From Xenopus tropicalis (lineage: Eukaryota; Chordata; Amphibia; Anura; Pipidae), in assembly GCF_000004195.4 (NCBI RefSeq), contig NC_030677.2:114291036-114355035 (forward strand): DNA of 64,000 nucleotides, given 5' to 3'. Shown here piece by piece: positions 37,677 through 56,502 of the stretch (positions within the stretch are counted from its first letter, which is position 1; every line of letters begins with the position of its first letter). Both the position numbers and the translations under genes were made by a program. A model generated the notes under the pieces. It ran no database searches and was not told where the DNA came from. It saw nothing but the letters and a program-made list of their open reading frames with translations.

Positions 37677-40600
37677 TCACTTCACCAGCTCTTTTATATA
37701 TTTCCATCCTTCTGCTGTGTATTCACAAGTCTTGCTTGGAGCAGATGAGAGTGCAGACACAGACTTTTGAACACCTGAAAAAGAATAAGGGAAGTAAAGT
37801 ATCAGCTGGAGAAATGTCTGATATGCACAATATACAATCAGTAGTACCCTTTAAAGATGAAATGTATGATGTCATAAAAAAAGGCTCAAGGTGGCCATAC
37901 GCTGTAAGATCCGCTCGTCTGGCGTAGTCGCCAAGCAAGCGGTTCTTCTCCAGGTATGGCCACCTTTATTTAATAGGTGGAAGATTATATCAGGAATTCT
38001 CAGCATTATGCAGTTGCGGTATATAATCAAAGACAAGCTAAAGATTGACAGCTTCCATGCTGCAAAGTTCTGGCTATTAATTTTATGGACCTTTATTATA
38101 TATTATAATATGAATAGGGTTTATATTCTATGTCTACTTGTAAATGGTAATCACCTGCAAAATATATATTATAGACTTCTCAAACTCACTTTATGTATCA
38201 CCCGTCTTTATCTAGTATGTAACGTATTGTCACCATGTGACAAACCTGAGTTCTTTACGTACTGCTGATGTGCTGGCCAGCCCAAAACCTGCAGGACCCA
38301 CGGGTCAGGCCAACATCCACACATCAGAAGTGTGTTGCAGACAAGTTCGGGCCTAGCTCGTCTGCCACCCTCTCCGCCCATGACCTAGCTGAGCCCTGCT
38401 TCCAGCTATGGCAGCATCTATTTAAAGGTGAACACCTGCCCCGTGATGTGGAGGTGCGGGGTGGGCGAAGGCCTATAAATAGATGTTAAAGAATAAGTAA
38501 ACTTTTTTTTTTCTATGAGTTCTCTCTTCAATTTGACAAGGTTGTCGGAGTGGAGAGCCTTCTGTGCATGCCTAAAGGCAGCAGGAGCCAGTCTGTGCAT
38601 TAGCCAGGTTTTTTTTTTGATAAGAGACCTGAACAGGAAGTGGGGGCGGGGCTTCACTCTGCACAAGGAAGCAACGAAAAAGAACACCTTCTGATTGAGG
38701 AACCCGGTCAGAGAGAATGCTGGGACAAAGGTAGGTAATTCTGGAGGCTGTTTAGAGTAATTTTACTTATTCTTTAAGGGGCGGGTGCAGGTTGACTATT
38801 TGTCAACCCGCACATTACTATTACATATGAAATCCCTGCATTTTGACAGCTCCACAGGTAGCCAATTAATAAATGCTTTGGATTTAAAGTAACAATGCAC
38901 ACCTACATTAAACACAATTAAGAAAGCATTTTTTTTATGTAAAGTATACATTTGTATGTGTTTATTTTGTGATTTTTTGTAACATATGGGTGTCCAAGTG
39001 TCTTACACTATAGAAGCTACAATTTTGTTTGTTTTGTAAAGCAAACAATCTATACAAAGAGCATGTAGATTGTGTCTAATTGTAATTCACATAATGGCAT
39101 TTTATTTGGATTCTATTCAAGTAATGCATGGAATCCTTACCCCAATTCCAGGACTCGCAGATAGAGAAGTCTAATTTTGGTGCAGATGGGATCTGAAAAA
39201 GATCATCTTAAGTTTACCATAGACTATCTGGTCTCATGATAAAAAAATGTAACAGAGCATGATAAGATTTGATTCCCAAATTACAAATGCTAATTCCAGG
39301 CAGTGTCATTCTATGGCTACTAAAGCAAATAAAGTGCTGTCTTGTATAAAAAAAAAGGGCATTGACTCAAGGGATGAGAACATAATTTTGCCGCTTTATA
39401 GGTCCCTGGTAAGGCCTCACCTTGAGTATGCAGTGCAGTTTTGGGCTCCAGTCCTTAAGAAGGATATTAATGAGCTGGAGAGAGTGCAGAGACTGCAACT
39501 AAACTGGTAAAGGGGATGTTTTCCGGTGCTTGTGAGAGGACATGATTACTCTGTATAAATACATTAGAGGGGAATATAGGCAGTTGGGGGATGTTCTTTT
39601 TTCCCATAAAAACAATCAACGCACCAGAGGTCACCCCTTTAGATTAGAGGAACGGAGCTTCCATTTGAAGCAGCGTAGGTGGTTTTTCATGGTGAGGGCA
39701 GTGAGGTTGGGGAATGCCCTTCCTAGTGATGTTGCAATCGCAGATTCTGTTAATGCCTGGATGGAGGGGCTTGGATGAGTTCTTGAACAAGCAGAATATC
39801 CAAGGCTATTGTGATACTAATGTAGCCAAGCTGGTTTCCTCTGAAGCTATAATAACAAAGTACAAGCATCCTGGATGTAAATTGTTGTTTAAGGGCCCCA
39901 ACGCTGCCGGCTTATAGGACATTAGGGGAGCTCCCAAACTTTGTTGTTAGAACTTAACTGCTAGTGCAGTTTACATTGCATTGCACTGTTATTGCTATTT
40001 CTGCCTGTTCATACTTTCTGCATTTATCTGCATTTAATTTTTCTAACTCATTTTCAGCCCAGTTCCTGTGTAATAAATCTGGGTTTACTTCCTGTTTGTG
40101 TTGGTATTTACTGGGAATCTTTGGGGTGTCACCACAGTCACAACTACAGTACACCAAGCCATACCCTAGGGTGGGCTACACTAATATCTACAGTTAGTAT
40201 TAATTTCTGTATATATAGTTTATGTATGTGAGTGCATAGATAGGTCAGTATAGGTTTGTGTGCTGGGTTTACTTGGAAGGGTTGAACTCTGGTCTTTTTT
40301 TCAACCGTATGTAACACCTCCAAGACCTCTCCCATGCTGCAAATATACTTAAAAATGCTATTTAACAATTGTCCATGGGTAATACACACAGACATTGAGA
40401 AAAACAAAGAATACATTATTTCTCTGTGTGTATGTCACTGTCACAAAGAATTACATACAGTGGTACATACATTTAAATAGGATTTTGCCTGTTTTAAAAT
40501 CAAAGTGCACTACTCCATCATATGTTTAACTGTTCACAAATGAAGGCTTTCTATGAAGGTGCATGTCTTTGGGGAAACTGGTTGATCCACAGGGCAATAA

Positions 40601-41537
40601 GAAAACTTGCAAAAGCTTATTTAAGATACATTTCATATTACATTGCCCAAGCAAGCATTTAGCCTTAAGGCCCCCATACAAGGGCCCATGTAGGGGCAGA
40701 AACAAGCGGGCTGGCCGACCGATATCTGGCCTGAAATTGGACAGATATCGATCGGGCAGGTTAGAAAATCCAGTCGGATCGGGGACCGCATCGGCTCGTT
40801 GATGCGGTCCCCGAACCGACTGCCCCATTGCCGCCTACATAATCCGGTCGTTCAAGCTCCCCAATATCGCCCACCCGTAGGTGGGGATATCGGGGGAAGA
40901 TCTGCTCGCTTGGCGATCTTGCCAAGCAAGCGGATCTTACTGTGTATGGGGACCTTTAGTCAATGCATTTCCTTATTGTAAGCTCTAGTGAATAGGGACC
41001 TCTCTTCATTCTTACATGTTATTGTTATCATTTTATATACTGTATAATTCAGTCCCAGTAAAGAGCTTTAGAATATGTTGGCACTACAAAGTATACAATA
41101 ATGTACTAGTTTAAGGCCTTGTGCATGCTACAAACATAATCTACATTGGTCTAAAATGCTTAAAGAGGTAGTAAACCTCCATGTTTGACTGTTTAACGCG
41201 AGCAATGCATAATCTACATTGCTTAAATTTAGAGCAGCCACATCACCTCAGGCAGTTTAATTAAAACATGCTATAAAAACATTTACACATGCTCTGTAAT
41301 GTACTGATGGAACTGTGGCTGTATAGCACTGTACTAACCTGTACAGGAGGGATTGTGCCAAAATAAGTTACGCTGTTCCTTATACAGGTATAGGAACCAT
41401 TATCCAGAATGCTTGGGATCAAGGGTATTCCAGATAAGGGGTCTTTCCGTAATTTGGATCTCCATACCTTAAGTCTACTAAAAAAATCAATAAAACATTA
41501 AATAAACCCAATAGGATTGTTTTGCATCCAATAAGGA

Positions 41538-41617
<80 letters not shown>

Positions 41618-42262
41618 ATATGGTACACAGGGAGGAGCACACCCTATACAAGTCCAAATGCCTTTGGTGCAGGTCAAAAACAAAAATATAATAGAAAGAG
41701 TGCCGCACACACAGGGACTTGTGGACCTGAGGAAGAGCACTGGTTGTGCTCGAAATGTTGGAATTTTTTCAATAAAAACACTTTCTTTTGTATCAAGTCC
41801 CTGTGAGTGCGGCACTCTTTCTATTATATATATGATATGGATATATAGACACACACACTTACACCTCTTTAATTAGTTTACCTGCCAGCCGAAGTAATTA
41901 GCCCATTCTTGAATGGCAGGCGGTATGGCAGCTGTGGTCTTCTTCAGCACCTCCTCTCCTTGGGTGCCACTGCCCAGCAGCCCCTGGTCATACGCCACAT
42001 ACACAGCTCCCCCAGCCAGGCCTGCTTTGGTGGCAAACCTAAAATGAGTAGGAATTTGCTAAAACCATTTATTTCGCACAGACTCATTCTCCATATGAAG
42101 CAGAAAGCCTTAGGGCGTGGTATTCGTAAAGCTTGAAGCTAACTATATCCGACAATACAGCCCAGCAAGAATTCTTGAATACGGACATTTTCTGTCAGTA
42201 AGTTAAAAGCAGCAGCGCTTGACACAAACTCACTTGAGTATCCTCAATGCTGCGGAAGCCAT
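37677..42262 (-). CDS. MICOS13: MICOS13 (QIL1), MICOS complex subunit
   Basis: Four small minus-strand coding exons: 42234-42262, 41882-42038, 39141-39192 and 37677-37774. All are GT-AG and in phase, giving 111 codons (human 118). The protein is a small inner mitochondrial membrane subunit of the MICOS complex that holds crista junctions and helps assemble the MIC10 module. The N-terminus (MASAALRILKFATKAG) leads into one membrane segment, GLAGGAVYVAYDQGLLG, matching the human GSVAGGAVYLVYDQELLG. Then come IPPAIQEWANY, a short 52-nt exon with IPSAPKLDF and ESWNWG, and the C-terminus SSAPSKTCEYTAEGWKYIK. The third exon is easy to miss because it is only 52 nt and sits beside an old LINE copy. 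The start ATG is the first in the exon. It is divergent from HSD11B1L, as in human 19p13.3. Confidence 0.93.
37888..37969. mobile_element. Very short MITE, AAGGTGGCCATAC family
   Basis: Only about 82 bp: AAGGTGGCCATACGCTG at the left and GGTATGGCCACCTTTA at the right, keeping both termini with little in between; in a MICOS13 intron. Confidence 0.65.
39245..40330 (+). mobile_element. CR1/L2-type LINE 3' end, interrupted by a solo LTR
   Basis: Two decayed frames: 39259-39510 contains the RT C-terminal landmark LVRPHLEYAVQFWAP and LERVQRLQ; 39542-39778 contains YKYIRGEY, RTRGHPFRLEERSFHLKQ and RLGNALPSDVA. The 3' tail resumes after the insertion and ends near TCAACCGTATGTAAC. The head is missing (5' truncation), as usual for LINEs. 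Lies in a MICOS13 intron. Confidence 0.75.
39821..40180 (+). mobile_element. Solo LTR of an LTR retrotransposon
   Basis: 360 bp starting TGTAGCC and ending GGCTACA (7-bp perfect inverted ends, TG...CA). CTAA is duplicated at the flanks. An AATAAA inside (about 40070) is the expected LTR poly(A) signal. The LINE copy at 1-325 shows the uninterrupted sequence GATACTAATATC. A degraded second copy is at about 55433-55742. No primer-binding or coding region is attached. Confidence 0.75.
40664..40959. mobile_element. MITE, family of 19245-19517
   Basis: TAAGGCCCCCATACA at the left and TGTATGGGGACCTTTA at the right. It shares the interior CACCCGTAGGTGGG and GCAAGCGGATCTTACTG with the copy at 19245. 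Confidence 0.65.
41384..41540. mobile_element. Truncated MITE, GGTATGGGATC family
   Basis: Starts ACAGGTATAGGAACCATTATCC and matches the copy at 18197; it breaks at the TA microsatellite. Confidence 0.6.
41540..41618 (+). repeat. (AT)n then (GT)n microsatellite
   Basis: About 30 AT dinucleotides followed by about 8 GT. The apparent reading frames on both strands here are artefacts of this repeat. Lies just downstream of MICOS13 exon 2. Confidence 0.95.
41630..41845. mobile_element. Inverted-repeat element next to the microsatellite
   Basis: Near-inverse ATAGAAAGAGTGCCGC and GCGGCACTCTTTCTAT flank a core with GAGGAAGAGCACTGG and CGAAATGTTGG. It resembles the core of the 6225-6448 family. Confidence 0.5.
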
Positions 42263-42380
42263 TTTTCCCCCTCCAAGGACACGCCGCGCATCCAGCCTCT
42301 CTACTTCCGATCACATGAGACGGACAGTTCGCAAAGCATCTCGGTAATTGTAGTGTAGAGAAAATATATGGGTTTTTTCT
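42263..42380 (-). promoter_or_regulatory. Likely MICOS13 promoter and 5'UTR
   Basis: Directly upstream of the MICOS13 ATG is a CpG-richer stretch with an ETS-like ACTTCCG next to ATCACATGAG (E-box-like) around 42304-42320. Composition returns to AT-rich by about 42370. Inferred from position. Confidence 0.45.
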
Positions 42381-42399
42381 AAACGCTTGCTTGAGATAA

Positions 42400-43815
42400 C
42401 AAGCGTTTAGTTTGAATGACCCTCGTTAACTATATAAATGGTGACATTGTTCCATAGCCTGTATTGTTGCTATATATGATACAATTTTAACTATAGCTGT
42501 TCACATAAATATAAAACATATGAACAAAAGAACTACTATTCAAAGTTTACATTTTTTAGCATACATAAAGCGTAGTGATAATATGGTTTTTGGTTAAGCA
42601 GTTGTGTATTGACATTGTATAAGGTGCCACAGGATAAAGAAAACCTAGAAATAAAATTTTGATCACCAGTTAAATTTTGGCATTTAGTACAACTAGCTGT
42701 ACACTAGAATACTTCCCATTTTGTATGCAATGTGTCAGACTGGGATTCGACCAAATCCCAAAGTAAAAAGCTAAAATGGGAGAGCAAACAAGAGGGCAGA
42801 AGAAAAGACACCACAGCAGAGTACAGCCCAGTCCTGTTTGGATTGACCAATGACCCCCTATACCATTGCTGATGTTGGTTTCTGACCAACCAAATAATCT
42901 GGTTTAGAAAATCAACACCAGCTCAAGAATCAAGAAACCAAATACGGTAGCACTACTGTACAAATATGGATGCCACCTTTTCCCATTCTGAAAGCCAGAC
43001 AGGGTGGGGTGGGTATCATTTGGCACATTGCTACAGCAATCTGGAAAAGTTCTGCATCAGTGTAGGAGAATCCTGCTTATTTTTCTTGTTTGGAAAACTG
43101 GCCATGCAGGTTTGACCCAGACAGCCCTTTTGAAAACTGGGCTGTCCTGGTAAAAAGCAGGTAGAAACCAGAAAGGTGGCAGCATAAAATTAGCCATACC
43201 CATTTAATCCTTTTAATACGCCCAATGTGATGATTTGTTATTGGCATTGGTTATTGGTATTGGAGGATAAGATGGTGCAAACATCAGTTGTCTCATAAAT
43301 GCTCAAATACTTTAATTCTTTGGATGGTATTCTTTTCTAATCACAAGCGTAATGTTTACAACACCCCAGAGGTAGTCCCCAGCACTAGTGGATGCTTACA
43401 GTAGTCCCTTGAAATCTCCTATTCCTGACCCTAGCGCTTGAGTCCCTATACTGGCAGGTGACTTTGCAGGGTACTAACCTTCCTTGGTTTCTTTGTTAGA
43501 GTCTCTGACTACTCTACTAACTACCCTGATCCTGGCTTTCACTCCTAAAGCAAACTACTACAAAACCTTCTAGTGCTTTACCTACTGAGTTTTACCTCAA
43601 CCATAGGCCCTTTAACAAACCAACTCTTCTAGCTAGTGGGGACCAAACTCACAGAATATGTGGTACCTTTCCTTTTTTAAGAATAGGGAACCTGACAACT
43701 TGGTCAGTTACTAAACTGCCAGGCCACCTGGCCTGTATTTTATCAGCCCGGAAAATGATATTTGGTCTTAATGTTATTAAATGAAAAAACTACTATTTAA
43801 AATATGAATCTACAT
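42400..43815. other. Intergenic, no clear feature
   Basis: AT-rich and non-coding as far as I can read. Nothing structured stands out. Confidence 0.4.
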
Positions 43816-43818
43816 AAA

Positions 43819-44283
43819 GGGGCACATTTCCTAATCCACGAACGTCCGAAAAGCGTCCGAATGCGTTTTTTTCGTAATGATCGGTATTTTGCGATTTTTT
43901 CGTAAATTGTCACGACTTTTTCGTCGCCGTTATGACTTTTTCGTAAATTGTCGCAACTTTTTCGTAGCGTTACGACTTGCGCGAATTGTCGCAACTTTTT
44001 CGTAGCCGTCGCGCTGAGTTAGAAAGTTTCGGATTCATTCAAGCTTCAGTATCGTGACTTTCCTTGGGCCAGGTTGGAGCTGCAGAGTGCCATTGAGTCC
44101 TATGGGAGGCTTCCAAAATCAAGGTTTGCCAGCCGTCGTAACGGCTTTGAAAAAGTCGCGACAATTTACGAAAAAGTCGTAACGGCGACGAACAAAATGG
44201 CAAAAAATACGAAAAAGTCGCAAAATGTTCGTTTCCAATCCGAATTTTTCCCATTCGGATTCGTGGATTAGTAAATGTGCCCC
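43819..44283. mobile_element. Fold-back element with iterated CGAAAAAGTCG motifs, copy 2
   Basis: GGGGCACATTTCCTAATCC at the left and ATTAGTAAATGTGCCCC at the right. It shares the unique core with copy 1 (GGGCCAGGTTGGAGCTGCAG). Confidence 0.75.
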
Positions 44284-45369
44284 AAAAAGTTACCTATAAG
44301 TAATGTTAATAATTTTTCGCTGATAGGGCTGGTTTTGTAAGTAATTGTTACTTGAAGTTCCTAAACCTGACTGTTTTGCCAACCAGACTGTCCCTTCTCA
44401 GCCTGTCAGTTATAACTTCTAATGCTAATGGACTCCTGCTGCACAAATATGGCAGCCCCCTCATAGAGCAACATGGGGGATCAGATAGGTAATGTAAAAG
44501 CACTGGGGAAATACTTTTATGGCAAAATTATAAATAGCATGCAAAAACAGTGTTATGACAGATGTAAAAAAAGGTTTCATTTCTGGTGTCAGTATCTCTT
44601 TAATAGGAAAGAAAGAAAGATAAATATATATAGGAAGGCTGATATTTTCTACAGAAAATGTGGCAACTTTATTGGGAAACAACTCTTACTCCCAATAGTA
44701 AATCAAGATGAGCTCTTAGCTGTCCAAAACCCTCCTACGGGACTACCTGAATAAAAGGTTGGCAAGACCTTTACCCTTCTACACTAACAAACAAGATTCA
44801 GTCACCTGAAATTGTAAATGTTTTTGTAGATGAGATTTTAGATTAGGTTGGTTGGTTCTAATTTAAATATAGAAATTAGGGTTCACATTTTGAAAGATTC
44901 TGTAGTCAGTAAAATTTCAAGTCATCTTACAAATATTCTAACACTGAAAAAAATAACTCTATATATGGTATGGTTTACTGAAATATTGCAGTGGAATGGT
45001 TAATTGCTGTTTAGCAATTTCCAGTGTTCTGTACCTTGGCAATATGACATATCTTGTGGTCTGTTTTTATCATCTCTTCTGCTCAAAGAACAAAAGATAA
45101 AACGAAATGTTATTGGCTATATACGCAATGCAGATTTTGCAACTCTCCTATACTCTCTGAGTATATCTTGTTATCACTTCCAGCTAGATAATATATAGAC
45201 ATGTGTGTTAAGTCACTGGTAGAACAAGACCTTTAGGACCCACTACTGTTGACTCCCAAATAAACAGTAATCACAGGGACAGTTTCTGTAATGAAAGAAA
45301 CTAAGGTTAAGGTGCACAGTTAATAACGCAGAGTATATATGGGGAACAAAAATCAGCACTCTGTAATTG

Positions 45370-45495
45370 AAAAAGTTGTGGTGGGATGACATACATGTTG
45401 CTTTAGTTTTCTGAAGTTGGCTGAAGTTTCCTTGTGAGGCAACTTCAGGCGACTTCGGAAAACTGAAGCGGCACATATGCTATCCCACCAGCCTA
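45370..45495. mobile_element. Fragment of the TGGGATGGCAT MITE family
   Basis: TGGTGGGATGACATACATG and the inverse TATGCTATCCCACCAG flank an inner inverted pair around TTTTCTGAAG. Related to 11456-11540 and 13856-14106. Confidence 0.5.
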
Positions 45496-45769
45496 AAAAC
45501 TACAGTTATAAACATTGTTATTTGCTATAATAAATTAAAAAATCAGGGCTTACCGATATGCCTTATCCAACCTAGGGACAACTTTTTGTAATCCTGATCC
45601 AATAATTCTAGAAAAGAGCCATGAAAACCTTCTAATAAATGTATTATGAAATAAAATGCACAACACAAATCATTAAGATCAATTATCTCCAAACACTGGC
45701 ACTTTCTCACATCTGATTTGATCACAAGCAAGTTAATTGATGCAACGGCAAGCATCTCTTACCATAGAA

Positions 45770-46165
45770 GTAGGAGTCTGAAGGACATATTGGTCAACAG
45801 TCACTTCAGAAGTGGTGAAAAATGGGGAAAATGCTGTAAAAACCTTGGTACCTCCGGTTGTACCAATTGCAAACAATGCCCTTGTATTGAAGCATGGAAT
45901 ACATTTGTGGGAAAAAACAAAGTATATGACACAAGGCATTTTGTGAGTTGCCGATAGTAACTACCCACGTTGTTTATCTTTTTATGTGCATTGTGGCAGC
46001 CTTTATGTAAGCAAAACAAAAAGAATGTTAAAAAATAGAGAGTATGAATATATTTTGGATGTACAAAACTTCAAACTACTCTCTAGCATCACCAAACACA
46101 TCCACTGTGCACATAATGGTCAGTTCCAGGGAATTACATTCCAAGGAATGGCTATTTAGTCTTAG
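45770..46165 (+). pseudogene. Penelope-like element C-terminal remnant (plus strand)
   Basis: The plus-strand frame contains a cysteine-rich motif (GCTNCKQCPC, then HFVSC), two stops near 45957, then a +1 shift into THVVYL and again into CGSLYVSKTKR, the decayed GIY-YIG endonuclease core of Penelope-like elements (expected CPCG.LYVGKT.R). A HNGQFQGITF-like piece follows. Broken by several shifts and stops; no function left. Confidence 0.6.
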
Positions 46166-47224
46166 GCTATTAAATACGTATAAATCAGTGGTTGTCTTAA
46201 ATGGTTGTTTACATTTCTAGGCATTTGTATAATTTGTGTAAGAAAAATATAAAATGTATTATACTGACATGTACAACAATTTTATATATGCATCATGGTG
46301 TATAAAAATATAAAAGTTAACCATGTGGCAAAAAAAAAAAGATAAAAATGGGTTAATCTTACAGTGAAAGAAGCTATGGGTGACTACAGATTGTAGTTTG
46401 ATATGGTGTGATTATGATCCCTGTTTAGGTTCTTTTTATACATGCCCTTGTAATGTGGCAGAGTGGGGTAGGAGGATGTCAGCAGCTGCACAGCAAGGTT
46501 TGGAAGATCACAATGTAGAAGCAGATACAGGAAACATCCACACAAAGCCCCATATAAAAACAGGATATTTGCATTATGCCAATGCTTTTATAATATTGGA
46601 AATATTGGGAAAATGGTTCTGTAAATGAGCTGATTCCCATGGTTCACTGTAAAGTGTGCCTAACAGGGCCAAATATGGTATAAAGACTACATGTGGAGGA
46701 AGTACATTTCTGATTATTTTGATTTGGTGACCTTCTAAAACAAGTCATATATTTATCAATTGCAATGTGAATTTCTACACCTAATCCCAAAGGATTTACA
46801 TATACTTATGACAAGCAGGAGTTAAGTGCAACATTTTTAGGTTGGGGAAAATCCAAATGTATATATATATAGTTATTATTGTTATCTGAGGGGCCCCTCA
46901 TGACCCCTGTGCTTTATTTTTATGAGTTAGGGTACTATTTTAACATAAGTGATGCATTAATAAAAACTGAATGTTTATATATATATTATATTGCTGCACT
47001 TGATGATTTGACACCTGCTAGAATTAATCTTGTATTAGTGTAAGATCAGAAACAGAATTCCTGCTCCATTGAATCAATATGTAAAATCATCGCACTAAGG
47101 AAATATGGCCAACATAATGTTAAAAAACAACTGAAGGCCCCTAGGAGCCACACATCCTAAATCTTCAGAATGCCTCTCGTCTTATACATTTTCTATCCCT
47201 GTCACCCCCTCTTGATCATGCATC

Positions 47225-47640
47225 TGAATGCGGCAGGGTCATGTTTAGCTGCTGCTCAATGCCTAGCAACTCCTTGTTGTCAGTTGTCCTGTTTTTTATA
47301 TTTGCTTTTCATAAGCCTATCAGGATGTGAAGCAACTCTTATACTTGCCCTATGTATGGCTATCCTCTCCTTTAACAGCCTATTAGTTTTTCCACAATAT
47401 AGGTACCCACATGGGCACTTTATTATGTATACCACCATACTTGTGCTACATGTCATCCTTTGCTTTATATTATACTTCCTACCAGAGTATGGATGCACAA
47501 ACTGCTTTCCAAGTATCAATGTGTTTCACATGACACAGCCTGTGCATTTAAATACTCCAGGTCGAAGGAAATTACTGATGGATGGCTTTACCTCTTTGAG
47601 GTTTTTCCCCCTTCGATAACCAAACCTTGGCTTGCTTAGC
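47225..47640 (-). pseudogene. Penelope-like element C-terminal remnant (minus strand)
   Basis: The minus-strand frame (longest run 47280-47519) has GVFKCTGCVM, a stop, then MVVYIIKCPCGYLYCGKTNR with LLKERIAIHRASIR, a clear GIY-YIG domain of the Penelope-like type (Neptune/Poseidon-like). The reverse transcriptase part upstream is not visible. Tail-to-tail with the remnant at 45770-46165. Confidence 0.7.
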
Positions 47641-47665
47641 TTTCCAAATGGCAAACTTAGACTGT

Positions 47666-47708
47666 GTGTGTATCTATCTGTCTATCTATCTATCTATCTA
47701 TCTATCTC
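47666..47708 (+). repeat. (TCTA)n microsatellite
   Basis: Tandem TCTA/TATC units; a related run is at 47887-47925. Confidence 0.85.
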
Positions 47709-48443
47709 ATCTATCCATGAAAATAATGGAGCACTCATGGTACTTATAAATGTGTGCAAATATTTATTGGGGTTTAACACCAATACATAAGGATATGCTT
47801 TGTTTGTGAAAGCACCTGGGCCATTGACAATTTTTTGCAAGTTTGCTGCCACCATGCACTCTTCTATCCCTAAAGTTTGCTGCCACCATGCAGGTATCTA
47901 TCTATCTATATATCTATCTATCTGTCATAAGCCTTAGACATAACTGGTTCCTTGGGAGGTCACTAAACTAGTCCCAAACCAAACTAAACCAAGCATTTGG
48001 TTCCTGGACCAAAAATCAGGTCATAGCATATCTATCTGATTTCTGCACAAAAACCTGTTGGTGAAGCAGTCAGGAAAGGCTTTACAAGGGCAGATAAGCT
48101 GGGTACCTATATTTTGGCAGATAAGCTGTTGGTGTGTTTGTGAAGGGCTTATGGATCAAAGTTCAACAATCAAAGTTATTTCTTTAACACAATAACTAAT
48201 AATGATGCTAGTACTATGAGCAAGCAAACATGCTTATCTGATATTGCACAATATTATCAGTGAACACCGTGACACAAACACACCCAATAGAATCTGTAGT
48301 ATGTATACCACTCTGGAACAAATCAAGGAAATAGTTAATGCTCTGGAATGCATTTTATGGACAGCTAATGTACTGTGAGTAATCCTGTAAAGAAGCACAA
48401 GCTTCAGTATCACGGGCTTTGCAACTTGTTTCAAGTCTGGAAT

Positions 48444-55011
<6,568 letters not shown>

Positions 55012-55091
55012 GAGGAGAAGACAATTCCCTAAACAAAGCACTAACTCCTGGGAACCACTCACATCAAATGCACACCTACTAATTTGGTAAT

Positions 55092-55097
55092 AATAAA
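55092..55097 (+). terminator. HSD11B1L: HSD11B1L poly(A) signal
   Basis: AATAAA about 80 bases past the stop codon, the first such signal downstream. A GT-containing stretch follows within 40 bases. Confidence 0.6.
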
Positions 55098-55432
55098 TGA
55101 ACAGTGTTCAAGTATAGACACAATATGTGTGTATAGGAAAAATCCAGAACAATAAGCAAAAACATAGCAGCCATGCTAGACAGAGACAATGCTCAAGCTG
55201 TATTCCTCAACTGTCAGCAACCAGAATGCACTGGCTTATTTTTGGCATTCCAGTAGTGCAATTGTCAAGTGCATTTGATTCCAATAGGAGTGCCACTTCC
55301 AAAAGGAGAGATGTACCCTTCCTGGACAGCCAAGATTATTTATTTGTAAAGGAAAAGCTGCTTTTATGCTCTACAAATGGAAAATACAGTGTAATGCATT
55401 GGTACTATATTTAGAGCTGCTATGATTCTTTA

Positions 55433-55742
55433 AATTAAAGTGACAGTATACATATGAAGTTATAACACAAAGTTCAAACATTCTGGAAGTAAATTGCTGT
55501 TTAAGGGCCCCAACATTGTTGGCTTTCAGGACTAAAATGCTAGTGTGGTTTATATTGCATTGCACTGCATTTGTTATTGCTGTCTGTTTCTATTTAATGC
55601 ATTTAACTACTAATTATATTTCAGCCCAATTCCTGTGTAATAAATCTGGGTTTACCTTCTATTTGCGTTGGTATTTACTGGGAATCTTTGGGGTGTCACT
55701 ACAGTGATATTGCTAGTATACCAAGCCCTTGGGAGGGCTACA
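55433..55742 (+). mobile_element. Degraded LTR, same family as 39821-40180
   Basis: Aligns to the solo LTR from TTTAAGGGCCCCAAC through the AATAAATCTGGGTTTA signal to the GGGCTACA end. The left end is worn. Confidence 0.6.
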
Positions 55743-56502
55743 AGTATAAAAAGATAAAGGTGATTGTAAACCTTAACAGAAATGCCATTTCCATTTCTGG
55801 AAAAAGAAATTACACCCTTAGCTCTAATATCTTATACAGCCCTCTTTGATAAAAATGTTATTGAATGAGAATTTCTTTCCCTGCTTCTCCAAGCAAAATG
55901 TTTTCAGCAATGCAATGTTTGAAGGGGTTTCTGGCATGCACATTCTCATTTCCCACTACAGCATCACCAGCTTTTACCTGGCCATTCTGGAACCCTCCAT
56001 TTCTTTCAGTAATTACTTAGTATGCTTAGTGAATAATTAGGGTCATTGTTATGTTGCAAGGTGGACTTTCGGTTGAGCTTTTATATACTGACAGATGATG
56101 CTATATTATTCTCAAGCATCCTCTAGTACAATGAAGAATTCATATTGGAATTCTGTCTTTGCCTCTTCTGATCAGAGCACATTGTTCCAGAAGTCCTGGT
56201 CTTTAACTAAGTGATTATGGTCAAACTTTAGTTTTTCCCTGCTGTTCTTTCTCACAGCACATGTTTCTACTGGCACACATTTCTTGTGCAGCCTCTAATG
56301 GCATACATAGTCTTGCACTTTGACATCAATAGTGGTCAGGTATAGTGATGACTTTCTGGGGTTTTAAGAGACTTCTTTCAGTATCATTCAGCAGGAACAT
56401 CACCTACTTCAGGTGAAGGGAGTTATAGAATGTTAGTATATCATCTAATGCAAAATTTAATATAGTAAAATATGTAACAAGAATAAGAGGTCATCTAGTG
56501 TT

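Noticed and set aside
41419..41876. Several frames rich in YIYIYI on both strands
   Set aside because: They are products of the AT/GT microsatellite.
48375..48443. Upstream in-frame methionine extending HSD11B1L by 23 residues
   Set aside because: The family starts at the hydrophobic signal-anchor; the extension has no hydrophobic or conserved pattern.
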